Part shown: piece after piece, positions 23,531-35,480 of the stretch
How positions within the stretch are numbered: position 1 is the stretch's first letter
How the letters are laid out: each line of letters opens with the position of its first letter
Source of the DNA: Heterobilharzia americana
Lineage: Eukaryota > Platyhelminthes > Trematoda > Strigeidida > Schistosomatidae
Assembly (NCBI GenBank): GCA_944470555.2
Contig: OX104127.1
Span: 138,588,786 to 138,652,785 of the forward strand
DNA length: 64,000 bases
Direction of reading: 5' to 3'
Made by a program: the position numbers and the translations under genes
The notes under the pieces: model-generated
Seen by the model: only the letters and a program-made list of their open reading frames with translations
The model's database searches: none
What the model was told of the DNA's origin: nothing

Positions 23531-24765
23531 TTATTGTGTAGAGTAACATAGATACTAGGCTGTATATGGAAATGAGTGCTACTCCCATTTGACTGGTTTA
23601 GATCACTCATCATTCCACGTTATAAGAAAGAAGAAATGTCTGTCTTTTGTAATTACATAGAAATCAGTGTGAAATGACATTTTGTCTAAGATCATACTAC
23701 TTTTAATCTTCTGATGCCTAACTGGGGCATTGGAACAATAAAGTTAATAAAAGCAGGTTGGTTCCAAACCTGAAACAGGCTGAGGATATCAAATCTCAGC
23801 ACATCGATAAGTAGTCGAGCACAGGAATACTTGTCGGCATCCGATACATATATTTGATATGATCTTCATATTTGTCAAATGTAGGATGGTGAGTTATGAT
23901 ATGTGTAAGTTAACAATAAGTGAGATCTAGATTATAATTAACTTTCAATCTCATATTGAAAGCAGTTTTTCTACTTCATCAGTACCAATCATATACCAAA
24001 GAGTTAGTTTTTCTGTCTGTCTTCTCAAAAAACTGATGTATTGAGAGTATATTTGCTTTCTTAAAATGTTTCGAAAGTCAAAAATCGTTTAGATAAGTTA
24101 ATATACACCTTAAAAATATATATTCAATGGCTTTAAATTTGACCGGAATTTCTACTATTTTAAGTGGTCAGAGAGAAAATTCAGTTGTGATTTACTGATG
24201 AGTATTTTTAGTCTCGAAAGCCAAAATATTGCTTTCTCTTAGACATATTTCCGTATATGAACCTTGAAGAGAAGGAATAATAATTTAATCATAATAAAAT
24301 GGTAGTATATTATTTAACCGATTTCTCATTAGCTGTTTACAAACTGAAACGCTTAAATATCATATCAGAAAAGAAGCTGAACAAGCTTTTTGTGGTTAAA
24401 TGAAGTTAGTCGACAGGAAACGTTTTCATCCAGTAACGAATACTAAAATCTCGATAAGTTTAACGAGACTTGGTAGGGAGTTTCAGTAATATTAGTAATT
24501 CAAGGAGAAATTCAAGCAGACAATGGAAACAGTAATGAAATACTACGTAAGACTAATAACAAGTTGGCTAGGTGGTGATAAGCAATGAACAAATTGTGTA
24601 TAAGTATATGGTGGGTTGAACTCAGTCGGTAAGACTATGATGAAAATCTTGCATCAACAGCAAACAGGTTCAGTCAAAGTAAAGATGCTATTAAGAAAGA
24701 GGAAGAGTAAAATGTTAGGTTACCAAGGCACTGAAAGAGTTCCACACCTTTGTGAACACACTTCC
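23531..24765. other. Intergenic or intronic, no feature
   Basis: AT-rich, no exon or repeat recognised. A chance CTGATGAG near 24.2 kb was rejected as a ribozyme. Confidence 0.4.
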
Positions 24766-24769
24766 TATT

Positions 24770-25757
24770 TTATTCGTTTGATTACTACAGCCTCAACGAA
24801 AATGAGCATATTCAAATTGCATTTTTTGTTGATTACTATGAAGGACTCCAGAGTATCTTTGTCATGCTTTGTTTCAAGCGACTGCACTGCAGAAGACTTT
24901 TTGTTCTCCTGAGACTTTCGAAGGATGCCTATCTGTCTCCACTCATGACGCAAGTAAACGTGTACACAAAGTTGCGTGGGAAATAAATCAGCTGACGTTT
25001 GATTTAACATGCCACGTTGTTCGACAGAGGGGGATTAACTTGGCTACAAGATATGTTCTGTGCGGTACAGCTTTAAGCCTTTCATTATTTATTTCAGAGA
25101 AATCGTCACCTTTGAACTTGACTTCAATAAAAACGGTTTCTTGTTTACGGTAACTTTTTTAAACTTATTGTCTTCAGATATTCCATGTTTATTGGTCAAT
25201 TTCTGTTGTTTCATAGTATGTTTCCATTGCTCAACAAATCTTACAATTTATCACCTGAACACACACTTCTAGTTGTATAAAATAATGTTTTGACCAATGT
25301 TCGTGTAAAACTGATTATAAATGGAAATCTTGGAGAAGGATACCATAAACTGATTAGAGATTTTAATTTCACTTATATCATCAAAGAACGGGAACGAATT
25401 CCTCAGAGTTTTTGTAGCCATTCCTTGACGTATAGGTTCTAAAATGTTTCTGCAAGCCATAATGTGACCTTTCGATGACATGACAATAATCACTTTTGTT
25501 TATGTATCTTTGGCAGACCCTTGGAGTTTACGATTACTGGGTGTAGAGTAATCAGTCAGTTTCTGTTGAAACAGTTCTCTGAAGATATGTGTGATTCCCT
25601 TCTCGGTCAAATCAATCTTATCTTTGTTATTCAAAGGTTTTATGATTATTATTGTTGCTTTATTTAGCCTGTTGAATAATTTGTTAGTCTTCAGCGAGAT
25701 CATTGTCCCTATATATCCTTTACAATATGCTAAACATAGTATTGTGATTATTTTCAT
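24770..25757 (-). mobile_element. Penelope-like element fragment (RT and GIY-YIG endonuclease parts)
   Basis: Read right to left. From 25757 the frame contains NKATIIIIKPLNNKDK and FRELFQQKLTDYSTP, then in a shifted frame GLPKIHKQK (the diagnostic Penelope motif), then TLRNSFPFFDDISEIKISNQ followed by MVSFSK, which matches the SFDV..LF block with the Asp lost. At the left end (25010-24765) the frame with QIGILRKSQENKKSSAVQSL and FVEAVVIKRIK fits the C-terminal half of the GIY-YIG endonuclease. The middle RT part with the catalytic aspartates is deleted or too decayed to see. It cannot be autonomous. Confidence 0.7.
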
Positions 25758-25759
25758 AA

Positions 25760-26690
25760 AGCAGTAATTCAGTGTGAATACTGTTTTCAGTTGTTAAAGT
25801 GTGTTGCTAAGTCGAAAGTGAACTGTATAATTTTGGTTACATAGTTTTCACTAGCATGGCAGATATCGCCTTAATTTGATTGTCATAAAGATGGCAAACC
25901 ATTTGGTAAACTGCTTTTTGGCAATCAAAATTAAAGTAAAAAGTGTATCAAAATCACTTAGCTTTGACTAATCAACTAGTTCAAATGACGATGCGTGGAA
26001 AGACCTAAGAATTTCACAGGTTTTGCCGCTCAGTTGAAGCTAGTAGTCAGTGCTTTATTGAAAGGTTTAATTACCGTCATTCTCATCATTTAGGATCGAT
26101 ATACGTGTAGCGATGGAATTTCATGTTTCTAGGAAGTTTCATCACGCAGTCAAATAATGATCCAGCATTCATTGGAGGCAGATTAACCGAGGTTGTGACA
26201 GGAAGCTATACCTGGTAGAATCATGCAAGTCAAATGCGAGCACAAATGCTCACCGATGATATTGGATTATGATTTCACCTGGTCTAAGGGATACTCTACC
26301 TGAAGTTGGCTTGTAACGTAAACCTCTTACAGATATCTAAGGTTTTACGAGTAACCCCAGGCTCAGAGAGTAAAAGGCTACAAATATTAATTCTGTTGTA
26401 AATAGTCAAGAATATGTGTACATGGAGTTTACTTATGAAACAACCTTTGATTTACCCCGATTTAACCCGCTTGGGATGAATCTAGTTGTTAAGAACTTAG
26501 GTTCTTCTTCACAGTAAATAGTATTTCAGTTTTCTTTGTAAGAATAAAAATGAAACATCTTAAATATTTTTAAAGCATAAATAAGGTGACAGAGTTTTTA
26601 TTTTTTGTTGCATATTACTATTTAAGACTTGGTTAAAGTCTGAAGGATATGAGTACGACAGATATTTCTGTTATCTATTTATATACTGAG
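25760..26690. other. Intergenic or intronic, no feature
   Basis: AT-rich, no recognisable exon or repeat. Confidence 0.4.
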
Positions 26691-26950
26691 CGATGATTTA
26701 AGGTAAAATGAAAATGCAGACCTTGACCTGATTCGAACCAGCGACCACCGGGTTTCCAACCTGATGCTCTATCTACTGAGCTACGACGTCCGACTACTGA
26801 CCAGATTTTTATTTCACTTTTATCACCGAGGGTTTTCACCGACTATCATGTGAATTCGTGACACGTTACTAACGCTTGATCGATTTACACTGATTGCCTA
26901 TGATCACCCAGTATTAATGGCTACCTCAGATAGTCAAAAGGATAGCCTTT
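26690..26950 (-). repeat. tRNA-derived SINE
   Basis: On the minus strand the head carries an A box (TAGCTCAGTAGATAGAGC) and a B box (GGTTCGAATCA) about 30 bases apart, as in a tRNA gene. The acceptor stem is not closed, so it is a SINE head and not a tRNA gene. Related copies sit at 44.76-45.0 kb and 60.05-60.33 kb, sharing the tail words catgtgaattc and cgttact. Confidence 0.8.
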
Positions 26951-29105
26951 TTATATACTGTGAACTAACCACTTGAATAAATCTCATTCACCTCAGTGCA
27001 TTTGTATTCAAAAATCCTTTTTCTTCCAGTCAACTTATTAATTAGTGTACTGTTCAGTGCTGACTGAAGTCATCAAGAAATATCATACGGCTGCTTAGTT
27101 TAGTCATAAACCTAGTAGGACGGAGGTTATCGGAACGAAGTTCTAAACTTTGGTTTCGCAGTTTTTGGTACTAGTCAGTTAGGTATATGTGCAATGTCGA
27201 TGGAACTGATGTCCCACGTCATATTTGAACCAGCGTCACTCAGTGCTATTATCCAGCAATTCTGGCCACGATTGGCCTGGACTGTGTACATTGATTGGCG
27301 GCTGGAGGGTGATCAACCTCATGTAGAATTTGATCAGCACTTAGAACTAGTGACCAATCAATATATCTGGTTATGAAGCATCCAAGAACAAAACTGAAGG
27401 CTAGGAGAACACCAAACAATTATCATACTTAGCTTACAACTATCACTACAGTAAGAGATTATATAAGAACGATAAAATTTAGGTTACAATGATTTCCTCA
27501 ATGTTGTATATACCCCTTAGTAGCAGGAAGCATTGAATACGTAGACAGACGAACTTATTACTAATTCATTGTTTATCGAGTCTAAACTGATTAAAGTCCA
27601 CGAGCGTGGTTTTTCATCTAGTTACGATATCCGGAAGATTCTACGAAATGATGAGCTCTAAGAACATGAAAATCAGTTATGAAGGTCATTTGGTTACCTT
27701 GATATAATTGTTGAAGAATGACTGTGTACGCATGGCGTTCACGTGCTATTACTGTGTTTATGTTGTTGTGTGGTATGTTAGAAAGACGAATTATGATCGA
27801 AGGCTGTAGTTTTTGGTCTCAATTTTTATTCTAAACACTTTGATGTCAAATAATTATTTAAGTTTTACATATATAGGTTTGGTTACGTTTTATATTCACG
27901 GTAAATTTACCGGAGTAATTATTCAAATAAACAAGAATATTCACGCTTTGTAGCATTTGTCTGTTTCTGCTTTTCTCGCATCTTGATTTTATGAACCATA
28001 GTCAGAAAAGAAAGATAATATATTCTTTTCATACACAGAAAATTTTGATGTTATTTAGCCTCATATATATTCGTGTGTTTCGCTGGAGAAACATACACGC
28101 ATTTCTGTTGTCAGTAATGCTAACGTAAATTCAACATATTAAAACTCTTCACATAGTGGTACCATGAACCAGAGTTAATAAACATCTGGTATATAAAGAT
28201 AAGGAAGCTTACTATCATGTTGCATTTTGAAAGGTGTTAGCCGGTTGAAGGTAATCAACAGAAAGCTCTTCTTGACCTAGACTTTGTGCTTGTTGACAAG
28301 TACAACAAGCATGAACCGTAAGAACAGAACTTCCTATCGATTTCCTTCAGTCAATGAACAAATACATACTTCTATATTCTTAGATGAGAATAGTGTCTTA
28401 GGTGGGTGAATGGTTTTATAATATTTAACTTCCACCGATAGTTATGAAGACATTTTGATTTTCTCTATCAAATACTTGATGATTTTCTCTCAACATAATG
28501 AAATGGAGAGGGAAGAGTGTCAGTTTTTTACTTTTGAATGTCGTACATTTGTCAGACTATGAATAGCTATGAAATTAGACTTCAGTTGTCATAAGGTTCA
28601 AATGATCTACTTTAAGCGATTAAAGCAGTGAGACAAAACCATTTTTATTTAATTTACCATAGGTATTTAATTATCAGCTAATGTATTCAAGAGCGTATGT
28701 TCATTTTCTAATGTGTTTTGGATGTTTTTGTAAACTGAATTTTCAAGTAATAGGTGACGATTTTGAATCCTAATTTACCTTCTAAAGTATGGGAAGTCAG
28801 CTAGTATGATTAAGCATCACGTGAACACCACACATGATGGCTAAACGTTTTGAGTTGGTTTTTGGTTAGTTTCTCAAATCATACTGTCTTTCATCCAGTC
28901 AAATTAACTCTTACAATCAATCATTTAATGAAGTTGCTTCAAAAAGGATCATAATATCTTAAGTTTAAAATATATATGAATAGATAAAAGTTAAAATACT
29001 TTTATACTTTACATCTTTCATTTTCCTTTAGAAACGAAGCAAAAGTCATAACGAAACAAGTGTTTTTTATTCTCGAATTATTTTCTTGTGTACAGTGATT
29101 TTTGC
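26951..29105. other. Intergenic, one weak ORF
   Basis: A 60-codon plus-strand frame at 27194-27376 lies in a GC-richer patch of unknown origin. The remainder is AT-rich without recognised features. Confidence 0.35.
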
Positions 29106-29399
29106 CTAAATGTCACTGGTGCATCCAATAAAATTGCATAATGAACGTTTATTTTTTGACAATTGATTTTTCCAGATACGTGATGAAGATGGTAATGGTG
29201 ATGATGAAGTGTTACAAGTATTCGCATAACAGAACAGAGCATATAACGTTTTCATGCTTAGGAATTCATAATTATTCCAAACATCTTCTAAACGTGAACA
29301 TATATTTTGATCTGCTTGAGGTGAACAGATTACTGATTTAGCTAAATCTTTATCAACAAATAATAAATCATCGAATATTGAGTTAGAATTTTTTCCTTG
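29106..29399 (-). CDS. Terminal host exon, 97 aa, Cys-containing C-terminus
   Basis: Acceptor atacttcag is followed in phase 0 by QGKNSNSIFDDLLFVDKDLA, KSVICSPQADQNICSRLEDV, WNNYEFLSMKTLYALFCYAN, TCNTSSSPLPSSSRIWKNQL, SKNKRSLCNFIGCTSDI and a TAG stop at 29106-29108. The exon is exactly 294 bases. There is no internal stop and no methionine until the middle, which is why ordinary ORF listing misses it. Two short Cys-x4-Cys units (CYANTC and CNFIGC) occur, the second directly after a dibasic NKR. This would suit a secreted or processed peptide, but that is speculation. I do not recognise the family. Upstream exons must lie above 29.4 kb. Confidence 0.6.
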   Translation of the reverse strand, partial: QGKNSNSIFDDLLFVDKDLAKSVICSPQADQNICSRLEDVWNNYEFLSMKTLYALFCYANTCNTSSSPLPSSSRIWKNQLSKNKRSLCNFIGCTSDI

Positions 29400-29524
29400 C
29401 TGAAGTATCTAGTATAAAAAAGAAAGAAAAACGTAGTATATTACTGTTATGAATAATTAAGACATAAGTTTATATGACGCCATATGGGTTTCTATGGGAA
29501 TACCTCATTACGCTATGATTTGCT

Positions 29525-29620
29525 TGTTCATGGCTAGCAGTGGAATCCTGAAAGTACATTTCGTCCAATATGGGACTCATCAGCCGGATGTACCTGCACT
29601 CTAGTGACAGATGTTGTTCT
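29525..29620 (-). ncRNA. Hammerhead-bearing repeat, copy H3, core intact
   Basis: On the minus strand CTGATGA (29577-29583), stem II GTCC/GGAC with loop catatt, and GAAA (29559-29562) are all present. The cleavage triplet reads TTT by alignment, allowed by the NUH rule. Stem I has three of four inner pairs. It lies head-to-head with copy H4. Confidence 0.75.
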
Positions 29621-29785
29621 GATGGAGACTCGAAACCTAGTGGATAAAGCTTTGGCGTTTGAAGCGATGGGTTGTAGGTTCAAGTCTAAGTGGGAACAAC
29701 ATCAGTCAGTGAGATCCAGGTACATTCAGATGACGAGTTCTAGATAGGACTGGACATGCGTCCTGGATTTCACTGCTAACCACCA
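29621..29785 (+). repeat. tRNA-like head plus hammerhead repeat copy H4 (dead core)
   Basis: A tRNA-like head with a B-box-like GTAGGTTCAAGTCT precedes the repeat. The ribozyme core is spoiled: CTGA has become ATGA, and GACGAAAC reads gactggac. The tail TCCTGGATTTCACTGCTA is typical. Together with H3 it makes an inverted composite. Confidence 0.7.
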
Positions 29786-29855
29786 CCAGTTAAATTATAA
29801 CATAGTGACGTTTGTCATCCGTACTACATAACAATTTTAAGTAATATCTAGAATG

Positions 29856-30110
29856 TAATGTGTGAGCAGTGGTAGTAGTAGCGGAACTGTGGTTCAGTGT
29901 TTTAGGGAGGTGACTGTCAACCATTGGGTCACGGGTTCGAACTCCACTCCACTTACCAAGGTTTTAGCAACCAGGCAGTATTACTGCCCCTCATACAACA
30001 GATTTGGCTCATTGTTTGTTACACTGTTATGCATAAGGTGGTTGATTGAGTTTCCTTTCGAGTAGCGGACGTAGTGAAATTACTAGTAGTAAATGCGTCT
30101 TATTGGTGAA
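29856..30110 (+). repeat. tRNA-derived SINE, second type
   Basis: Contains an A-box-like TGTGGTTCAGTGTTTTAG and a B box CGGGTTCGAACTCC with tRNA-like spacing, followed by a tail of about 150 bases. Not closed as a tRNA gene. Confidence 0.65.
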
Positions 30111-31072
30111 TCAACAAGCTGAGAAATCCGAATTTAAAATTTTTTGTTGAAAACCTAGGCTAGTTTTATGAACTTATGGTTCTAGGATAAACATACTTTT
30201 GTTTAATCAGTAAACTATATTCTGGAGTTTAATAAAAGACTGTATGAAACTCAGAACTTTAGTAATGCAATCTCAGATTAACCGGTAGTTTATGGCTAAA
30301 CAAGCAACTTAGTCTGTGCTCTTAACCTTACTCCAGAAACACCAACTTGTTTAGGAGGTTCTCACTTAGATTATAATTTAACAGCTATCACTTCCATCAA
30401 TAGAGCATCGCGTATCTAACACCTTTAGTTAAAATTCTCCTATAAGTTCTGTTTCAGATAGCAGTCTGTGGTTTTCCGCTGTTTGTTAATTTTGGTAAGC
30501 TTAGAAATTCCTTTGATGTTACTTTTGCTTACATTTTCCTACTATCTAGGGTTTGAAATGTTTTCAGAGTTGAATCGATTGAGGCACTTTTAATTAGCCA
30601 AGGTTTTGGTTTTTCGACTTTAAACTGACATTCCAATAACAGACTGTTTCCATATCGTACAGGTTTGTTACTTGTAGCATGAATTCTCTCATTCAATCAC
30701 ATTTGTTTGACTTGAAACCATCTTTATTAGTAGTAATAATAATAGCTTTATTCTAAACAAGACTTGTGGTACAGTATCAAATTCTCAGCATGTAACAGTT
30801 CAACAAATTCATTCCCTGTACAATAACTTTAAGCGAAACAACCAACATTTGAATAATATTAATTATAACAGTAATGAAACTTAAAATGTGAAAGAGGCAC
30901 GTGGTATTAGATTAGTATCCGGTTTGGACTGGTAAATGAATAGAATATCGATCGTAATTTTGTTGATGGTAGTTTATTCAGCCAGTGCCAAAATCTACAG
31001 TTCGATATAGTCATCCAAGGAACTGTAATATACTGTATTTCTTTGCGTTTTAATAAGCCAATCTCTTTTCAG
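30111..31072. other. Intergenic or intronic
   Basis: AT-rich, no feature recognised apart from the acceptor at 31071-31072. Confidence 0.35.
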
Positions 31073-31228
31073 AGTATCATTTATGTTTCGCTTTTTTCTT
31101 GGCTTGAAAAAAGGCAGTTTAAAACCATTTTAAAAGTGCAAGAGTATTTGAGACGTTTAGAGGGCATATTTGAAAGATTAAAACAAATTGAAAGGAGAGT
31201 ATTTGACGTAATGAAGTCACTAGCCTAA
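31073..31228 (+). CDS. Candidate terminal exon, amphipathic helix
   Basis: After a strong acceptor (atctcttttcag) the frame reads SIIYVSLFSWLEKRQFKTIL, KVQEYLRRLEGIFERLKQIE and RRVFDVMKSLA, then stops (TAA). The Leu/Ile/Arg/Glu pattern would form an amphipathic helix or short coiled coil. The frame is also open upstream of the acceptor back to an ATG at 31043, so splicing is not proven. No family is recognised. Confidence 0.35.
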   Translation, partial: SIIYVSLFSWLEKRQFKTILKVQEYLRRLEGIFERLKQIERRVFDVMKSLA

Positions 31229-31254
31229 AGTTTAAGCAGGCCACTGCTTTAAGA

Positions 31255-31540
31255 AACTTTTGTTGTCGTTCCTGTTGATTTTTGCTGTCCAAGTCTTAAG
31301 TAAACGTATATCAATATAATTTAACTGCTCATGAAAATGGACAGTAGCAAGCAGTCAATACATTTCATTTCACTACTTAAAACCATATTGCCTAAAGTCT
31401 TTCAACACCAGCTGGTTAATAAATGGGTAGTGATTTGAAGTAGTTTTTACTGAATATGATTATCATACCTCTGTATCCCTTACTCGTTTGTTTTGCGCTA
31501 CGATTACCAGATCAGCTTTGGTAGGGACTGTGTATATATA
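31255..31540 (+). repeat. Dispersed repeat, copy 1 (inverted mate at 60.47 kb)
   Basis: Words such as tatcaatataatttaactg, catgaaaatggacagtagca, agcagtcaatacatttcatt and accagatcagctttg recur in reverse complement at 60.47-60.75 kb with moderate divergence. No coding content. Confidence 0.7.
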
Positions 31541-32189
31541 TTGCTTTTCATATGATAATTACGTTCGTGATAATTTCATGTTATTGATTTCTTACAAGGA
31601 ATTCATAAAATTCACACACATATTTACTCTTATCACTTTTTAAAATGTAAAATAAAATATTGGAGCTGAATAATATGGACCGATTTTATTATTTCTGCAG
31701 TTTTCGTCAACTGCTTACAACCTAGAATATTCTCTGGACAGGATTCCTTAACTGTATTATAGTAATAATAACCTGTTAACCAAAATCTCAGTATTATTGA
31801 CGCCAAATTACGCAGCACAGACATATAACTGTTAGGACTTGAAGAAGAAGTTATCGAAAAGAATATTCTTTGTTCATTCGAAGTGTTACTTAGACTTCAA
31901 ATCATCTCACCTAGTGTCCGTTAGAGTTGGTTTAGTAAAATGTCCAAGTAACATGGCCAAGTAACTTACTAGTAAGAAGCAAGATCTAAGATAAGAAATT
32001 GAATACATTAAAGACAAATTACTCATCAGTATTTACGCTCTTCAGTTAATCAATAAATTCCTGATTAATCGTCAGAAAATGTGAATAATATTAGTAACCC
32101 AGCAGTTAATAATAATCTTTATAGTGGCAATACTCTGAAAACAAAATCCAAACCCTCTACAGTATTGTTACTACAAGGAAGGCACCTCA

Positions 32190-32665
32190 GAGATATTACT
32201 TACGATTCTGAATAAGGTTGGGATTAGAATGGCATTTAAACCTAAAAGCTTACTTAGAAATAAGTTTTGTAGGTTAAAAGATCTTGTTGGTTCAACTAAG
32301 GAGAATAACTTAGTTCACCAAATTGCTTGCAACGATTGAGAGGTCAAATACATAGGTCAAAATATTGAATCAGGGTCATTTAGGCTATCCGAACACAAAA
32401 ACCTAGCTAAATCAAAACTGGTAAGTCTTAGAATGATAAGTAATCTAGAAACATGCCCATTCATAACTATACATGCAGTTACACACAACCACATAGTAGG
32501 AAGGGATAGGATATAACTTCTTAAAACTAACATAGCAGGGTGGAGGAAGAGATTGATAACGGGATGTTTGTTTCTCGAATCAACACCGAATACATGCAAC
32601 AAGAATAATTCAGCACTTGTTCCAGATGTATAAAAACTCTTATTACCTATATCATAAGGAGGAGA
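32190..32665 (+). mobile_element. Penelope-like element C-terminal fragment (GIY-YIG endonuclease)
   Basis: The frame contains ILNKVGIRMAFKPKS, then CRLKDLV, then VHQIACND*EVKYIGQNIES and RLSEHKNLAK. This is the Penelope linker followed by a GIY-YIG-type block (YIG intact, then the R..EH box). Further on come TNIAGWRKRLITGCLFLEST and NKNNSALVP, typical of the C-terminus. In-frame stops make it a fossil. The minus-strand ORF across the same bases is a shadow. Confidence 0.7.
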
Positions 32666-32867
32666 GAAGATTAGACATAAGTAAGCCATGTATCACAATT
32701 GTGAAGTTATCTCGATAATGACTATGAACAATAAATTTTGTCCAACACGTAATCCAGTAAACAATACTGTTACACTGTGTGGGAAATTTAATAAGTCAAT
32801 AAAGATGTAATTACGTCCCTCCACAGTGCTTAAGTTTTACTCCTATATTCATTTGAATGACTTATGA

Positions 32868-33370
32868 ATAACAAATTACAATAATATATCAATATATTGA
32901 GTGAAATAAGTCAAAATGGGACGACGACATTGTAGAGTAAGGAAACTGTTCGAAGTGAAATAAAGTCAGTGTCATGTTATTTCTTAAAGTTTTGTCTTAT
33001 AAGAACGAAAGTTTTCATAAGAATTACATAGGGACAGAAAGAACCAAATACTGTATAATTTAAGACAAGAAACTACTCGAATCTTAAACAACTGAGTTTG
33101 ATTCATTATGTCCTCTTTAGTGATTACTACTCACTTATCTACTCATTAACTTACATAACTTCTTGATACTAGTTACTCAGTATTCACCTTTTTTTACAAT
33201 CCATCTAATAGTTCTGAAAACTCGTTCTAGAAAGATAACATTTAGTGACATCATTACATGCTATTTTGACATTATTTCAACTCGAACAGTTTCCTTACTC
33301 CACTATATCGTTGTCCTGTCTTAACTGAACTCGATGAACTAAACTATGTTAATATGTTATTGTAATTTAT
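32868..33370. repeat. Imperfect inverted repeat
   Basis: The left arm (about 32868-32990) and right arm (about 33235-33370) match in inverted orientation. Shared words include gagtaaggaaactgttcga and aaattacaataa. The spacer is about 245 bases. It could be a MITE-like or fold-back relic. Confidence 0.55.
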
Positions 33371-33654
33371 TATTGCAAATGTTCTAGGTTGTAAGCAACT
33401 GACTGGAACCGCCTAACTAATCAAATGGATCCATGTTGTTCTCCTCTAATTTTAATTCTTATTCCTTTAAAATTTACAAATCGAACATGTATATTACTGT
33501 ATTATATAGATAGTGAGGATGGAAAGGGTTCATCATCACTCATAGCATACTGCAAAGTACTTTGATGGTAAACACTGACAATCAGTTTTATGCCAGATTT
33601 TCAAATATTTTCCCACCTTCTTTCATTCCAAGGTATTATTTATCACAGACTGAC

Positions 33655-33775
33655 AACAGCTGAAGTACTATAGAAGACTTGGAAGGAGTGGAAAAGTGTT
33701 TTATCCTAGTATGGGACTTCTCAGCGGTACATACCCGAAACCCCACTAGGAACTGAATTTTGAACTTTTAGGTCT
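33655..33775 (-). ncRNA. Second-family hammerhead-like repeat, copy G1
   Basis: On the minus strand CTGAGAAGTCCCATACTAGG is followed by ATAAAAC. The layout matches the hammerhead core (CUGANGA, 4-bp stem II GTCC/GGA., GAAA), but both CUGANGA and GAAA carry one change, so this copy is inactive. The loop catacta separates this family from the H copies. Confidence 0.6.
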
Positions 33776-33779
33776 TATG

Positions 33780-34375
33780 GTGAACTTCTTATATTTCCCA
33801 ACATATTGGGAATGCTTAGGACATCAAATATAATATTTAAAAGTTTCTTAACAAAGCTAAAAGTTATGTCACCATCTCTCATCATGTGGTTGTAAGCATA
33901 AGTTTTCATAGTGTTTTTTGACAAGATTAATTACTGTTATGCAAAAGTTAAGCAGATACTCAATAATAGTTCACAGAAGCGTTAAGCATCTAAATTTGGT
34001 TGTAGCTTGTATGAATTTAATGCCTTTCTCTGTCATCATCGAACAACATATCTTTAGTGGGCAAATAATTTTTGTTTCTCGCTTTAGAAATCTCATTCAT
34101 CTCATTTTTGAGGTAAGTTAAACCTGGTGTCAATTTTGTCACGCTTCTGAAATTTGTGAAGCTAAAAACACCCGGAAAGGCTTTAGAAAAAACTTGATTT
34201 TTATTTAGCCATGAATATTTGTTTACTGAAGAAAAGAATTATTTTAAAGTATTGATATGTACACTACTTGAATTAGTGTGATGACTTTCATTTGAGGAAG
34301 GCAAGTTTCTCTGTTAAACCTGCTTAGATAATCTGAAAATTGAAATCACGATATACTGCAAATTAAAGTTGTTGC
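33780..34375. other. Intergenic or intronic
   Basis: AT-rich, no secure exon. A 25-base micro-exon possibility at 34.09 kb was rejected. Confidence 0.35.
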
Positions 34376-34495
34376 TTAACCTAGTGGGGACAATATTGCT
34401 CACTGGAAAGCAGGTACATCCAACCGACGAATCTCGAATAGGACGAAACGCACATCCTGGACACCACTTTTAGCCGCTATCCATCAATAATGTAT
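34376..34495 (+). ncRNA. Hammerhead-bearing repeat, copy H5, core damaged
   Basis: GGACGAAAC and the ATCCTGG cleavage region are kept, but CTGACGA reads CCGACGA and stem II is weakened (atctc opposite ggac). Probably inactive. Confidence 0.7.
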
Positions 34496-34939
34496 AACTG
34501 CAAATTAAAGTCAACAAGATATGATCGAAAACTCAGTTTCTTTTGTAAACAAACTTTCACTTAAGAAATGATACCCTACTATGATTTACTTTCGTATTGT
34601 AAACTGAACTGAATAGTACATAAATGTAGTATAGTGTTGTTTACATATCTTTTGTGGTTTCAAAACTAGTAGTATCCTTCATAGTTTTTGATAATATTTC
34701 TCATCTTATATTAAACCTTTTCATTTGATACAGTACAAAGTGGCACAGTATTATTTACTTGTAACTAAGCAAATAAATCAGTAAGTAATACTGTATCAAT
34801 GTGATATATCAACTAAACAAATTTAAAATGGAAATACTTTCCATCATGATGCCTAAGTTTAACATTCATCATTGTTATGCATCAACTAGGTTGATGTTAG
34901 TTTCAACAAGCATGTGAGCTTGCACATCATTCGGCGGGT

Positions 34940-35480
34940 AAAGAAATCTAATTCATTCAATGTGCACAGACGATTTAGTAAATGAGCAGTTGGAAGTATG
35001 CCGAAGAATAGTGTTCAAGAATGGTTATCCTTCAAAATTCATTGAGAGAAACTCAAAGTTTAAACCCTATTGTTCCAAAGAACACTCCATTTATGAATGT
35101 TGAGTTTCAGAGACATTCATTTCTGGTGATACTCAAGAATCTGTTGTGTAAAGTACTAAAACAGGCCTTCTTTTCCTCCCAATTTTGGATTATTTTCTCC
35201 AGTCAACAGCTAATTTGAGGTTGTGTAAAGGATAAACTACCGCTTTTGACCAGCTCTATGTGTCCCTAATAGTTCACCTGCTATTGTGCAGTGGTTTACA
35301 TAGTTCCCACAAAGCATCTACGAATACTATCCAGTATGACTGTCTAAAGGAGAGTGTGAAGAAACTAATAGCTCGATTCTCAGGTATCTCTGTTAGACTT
35401 AGTCACACAGCTCTAATAAAATCTTTCTTCAAAGTCACTTATAAAGATGAGTCAAACATGTAGAGGGAGGTACATATTCA
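34940..35480 (+). mobile_element. Penelope-like element fragment (post-RT region)
   Basis: Frames include DDLVNEQLEVCRRIVFKNGY with PSKFIERN, which fits the Penelope region after RT (L..L..VF..NGYP..F). Later come ESVKKLIARFSGISVRLSHT and ALIKSFFKVTYKDES, which fit the linker before the endonuclease. Frames change and stops intervene. Confidence 0.5.

Noticed and set aside
24190..24235. CTGATGAG followed by GAAA as another hammerhead
   Set aside because: The sequence between the two boxes cannot form stem II, and the flanks do not match either repeat family. Chance occurrence.
29176..29217. Plus-strand 42-base micro-exon (IRDEDGNGDDEVLQ)
   Set aside because: It lies antisense inside the much better supported minus-strand terminal exon 29106-29399.
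32357..32689. 110-codon minus-strand ORF as a gene
   Set aside because: It is the shadow of the plus-strand Penelope endonuclease fragment.
34094..34118. Micro-exon of 25 bases between tttag and gtaagt
   Set aside because: Splice-like ends only. The length is not a multiple of three and no neighbouring exon was found.
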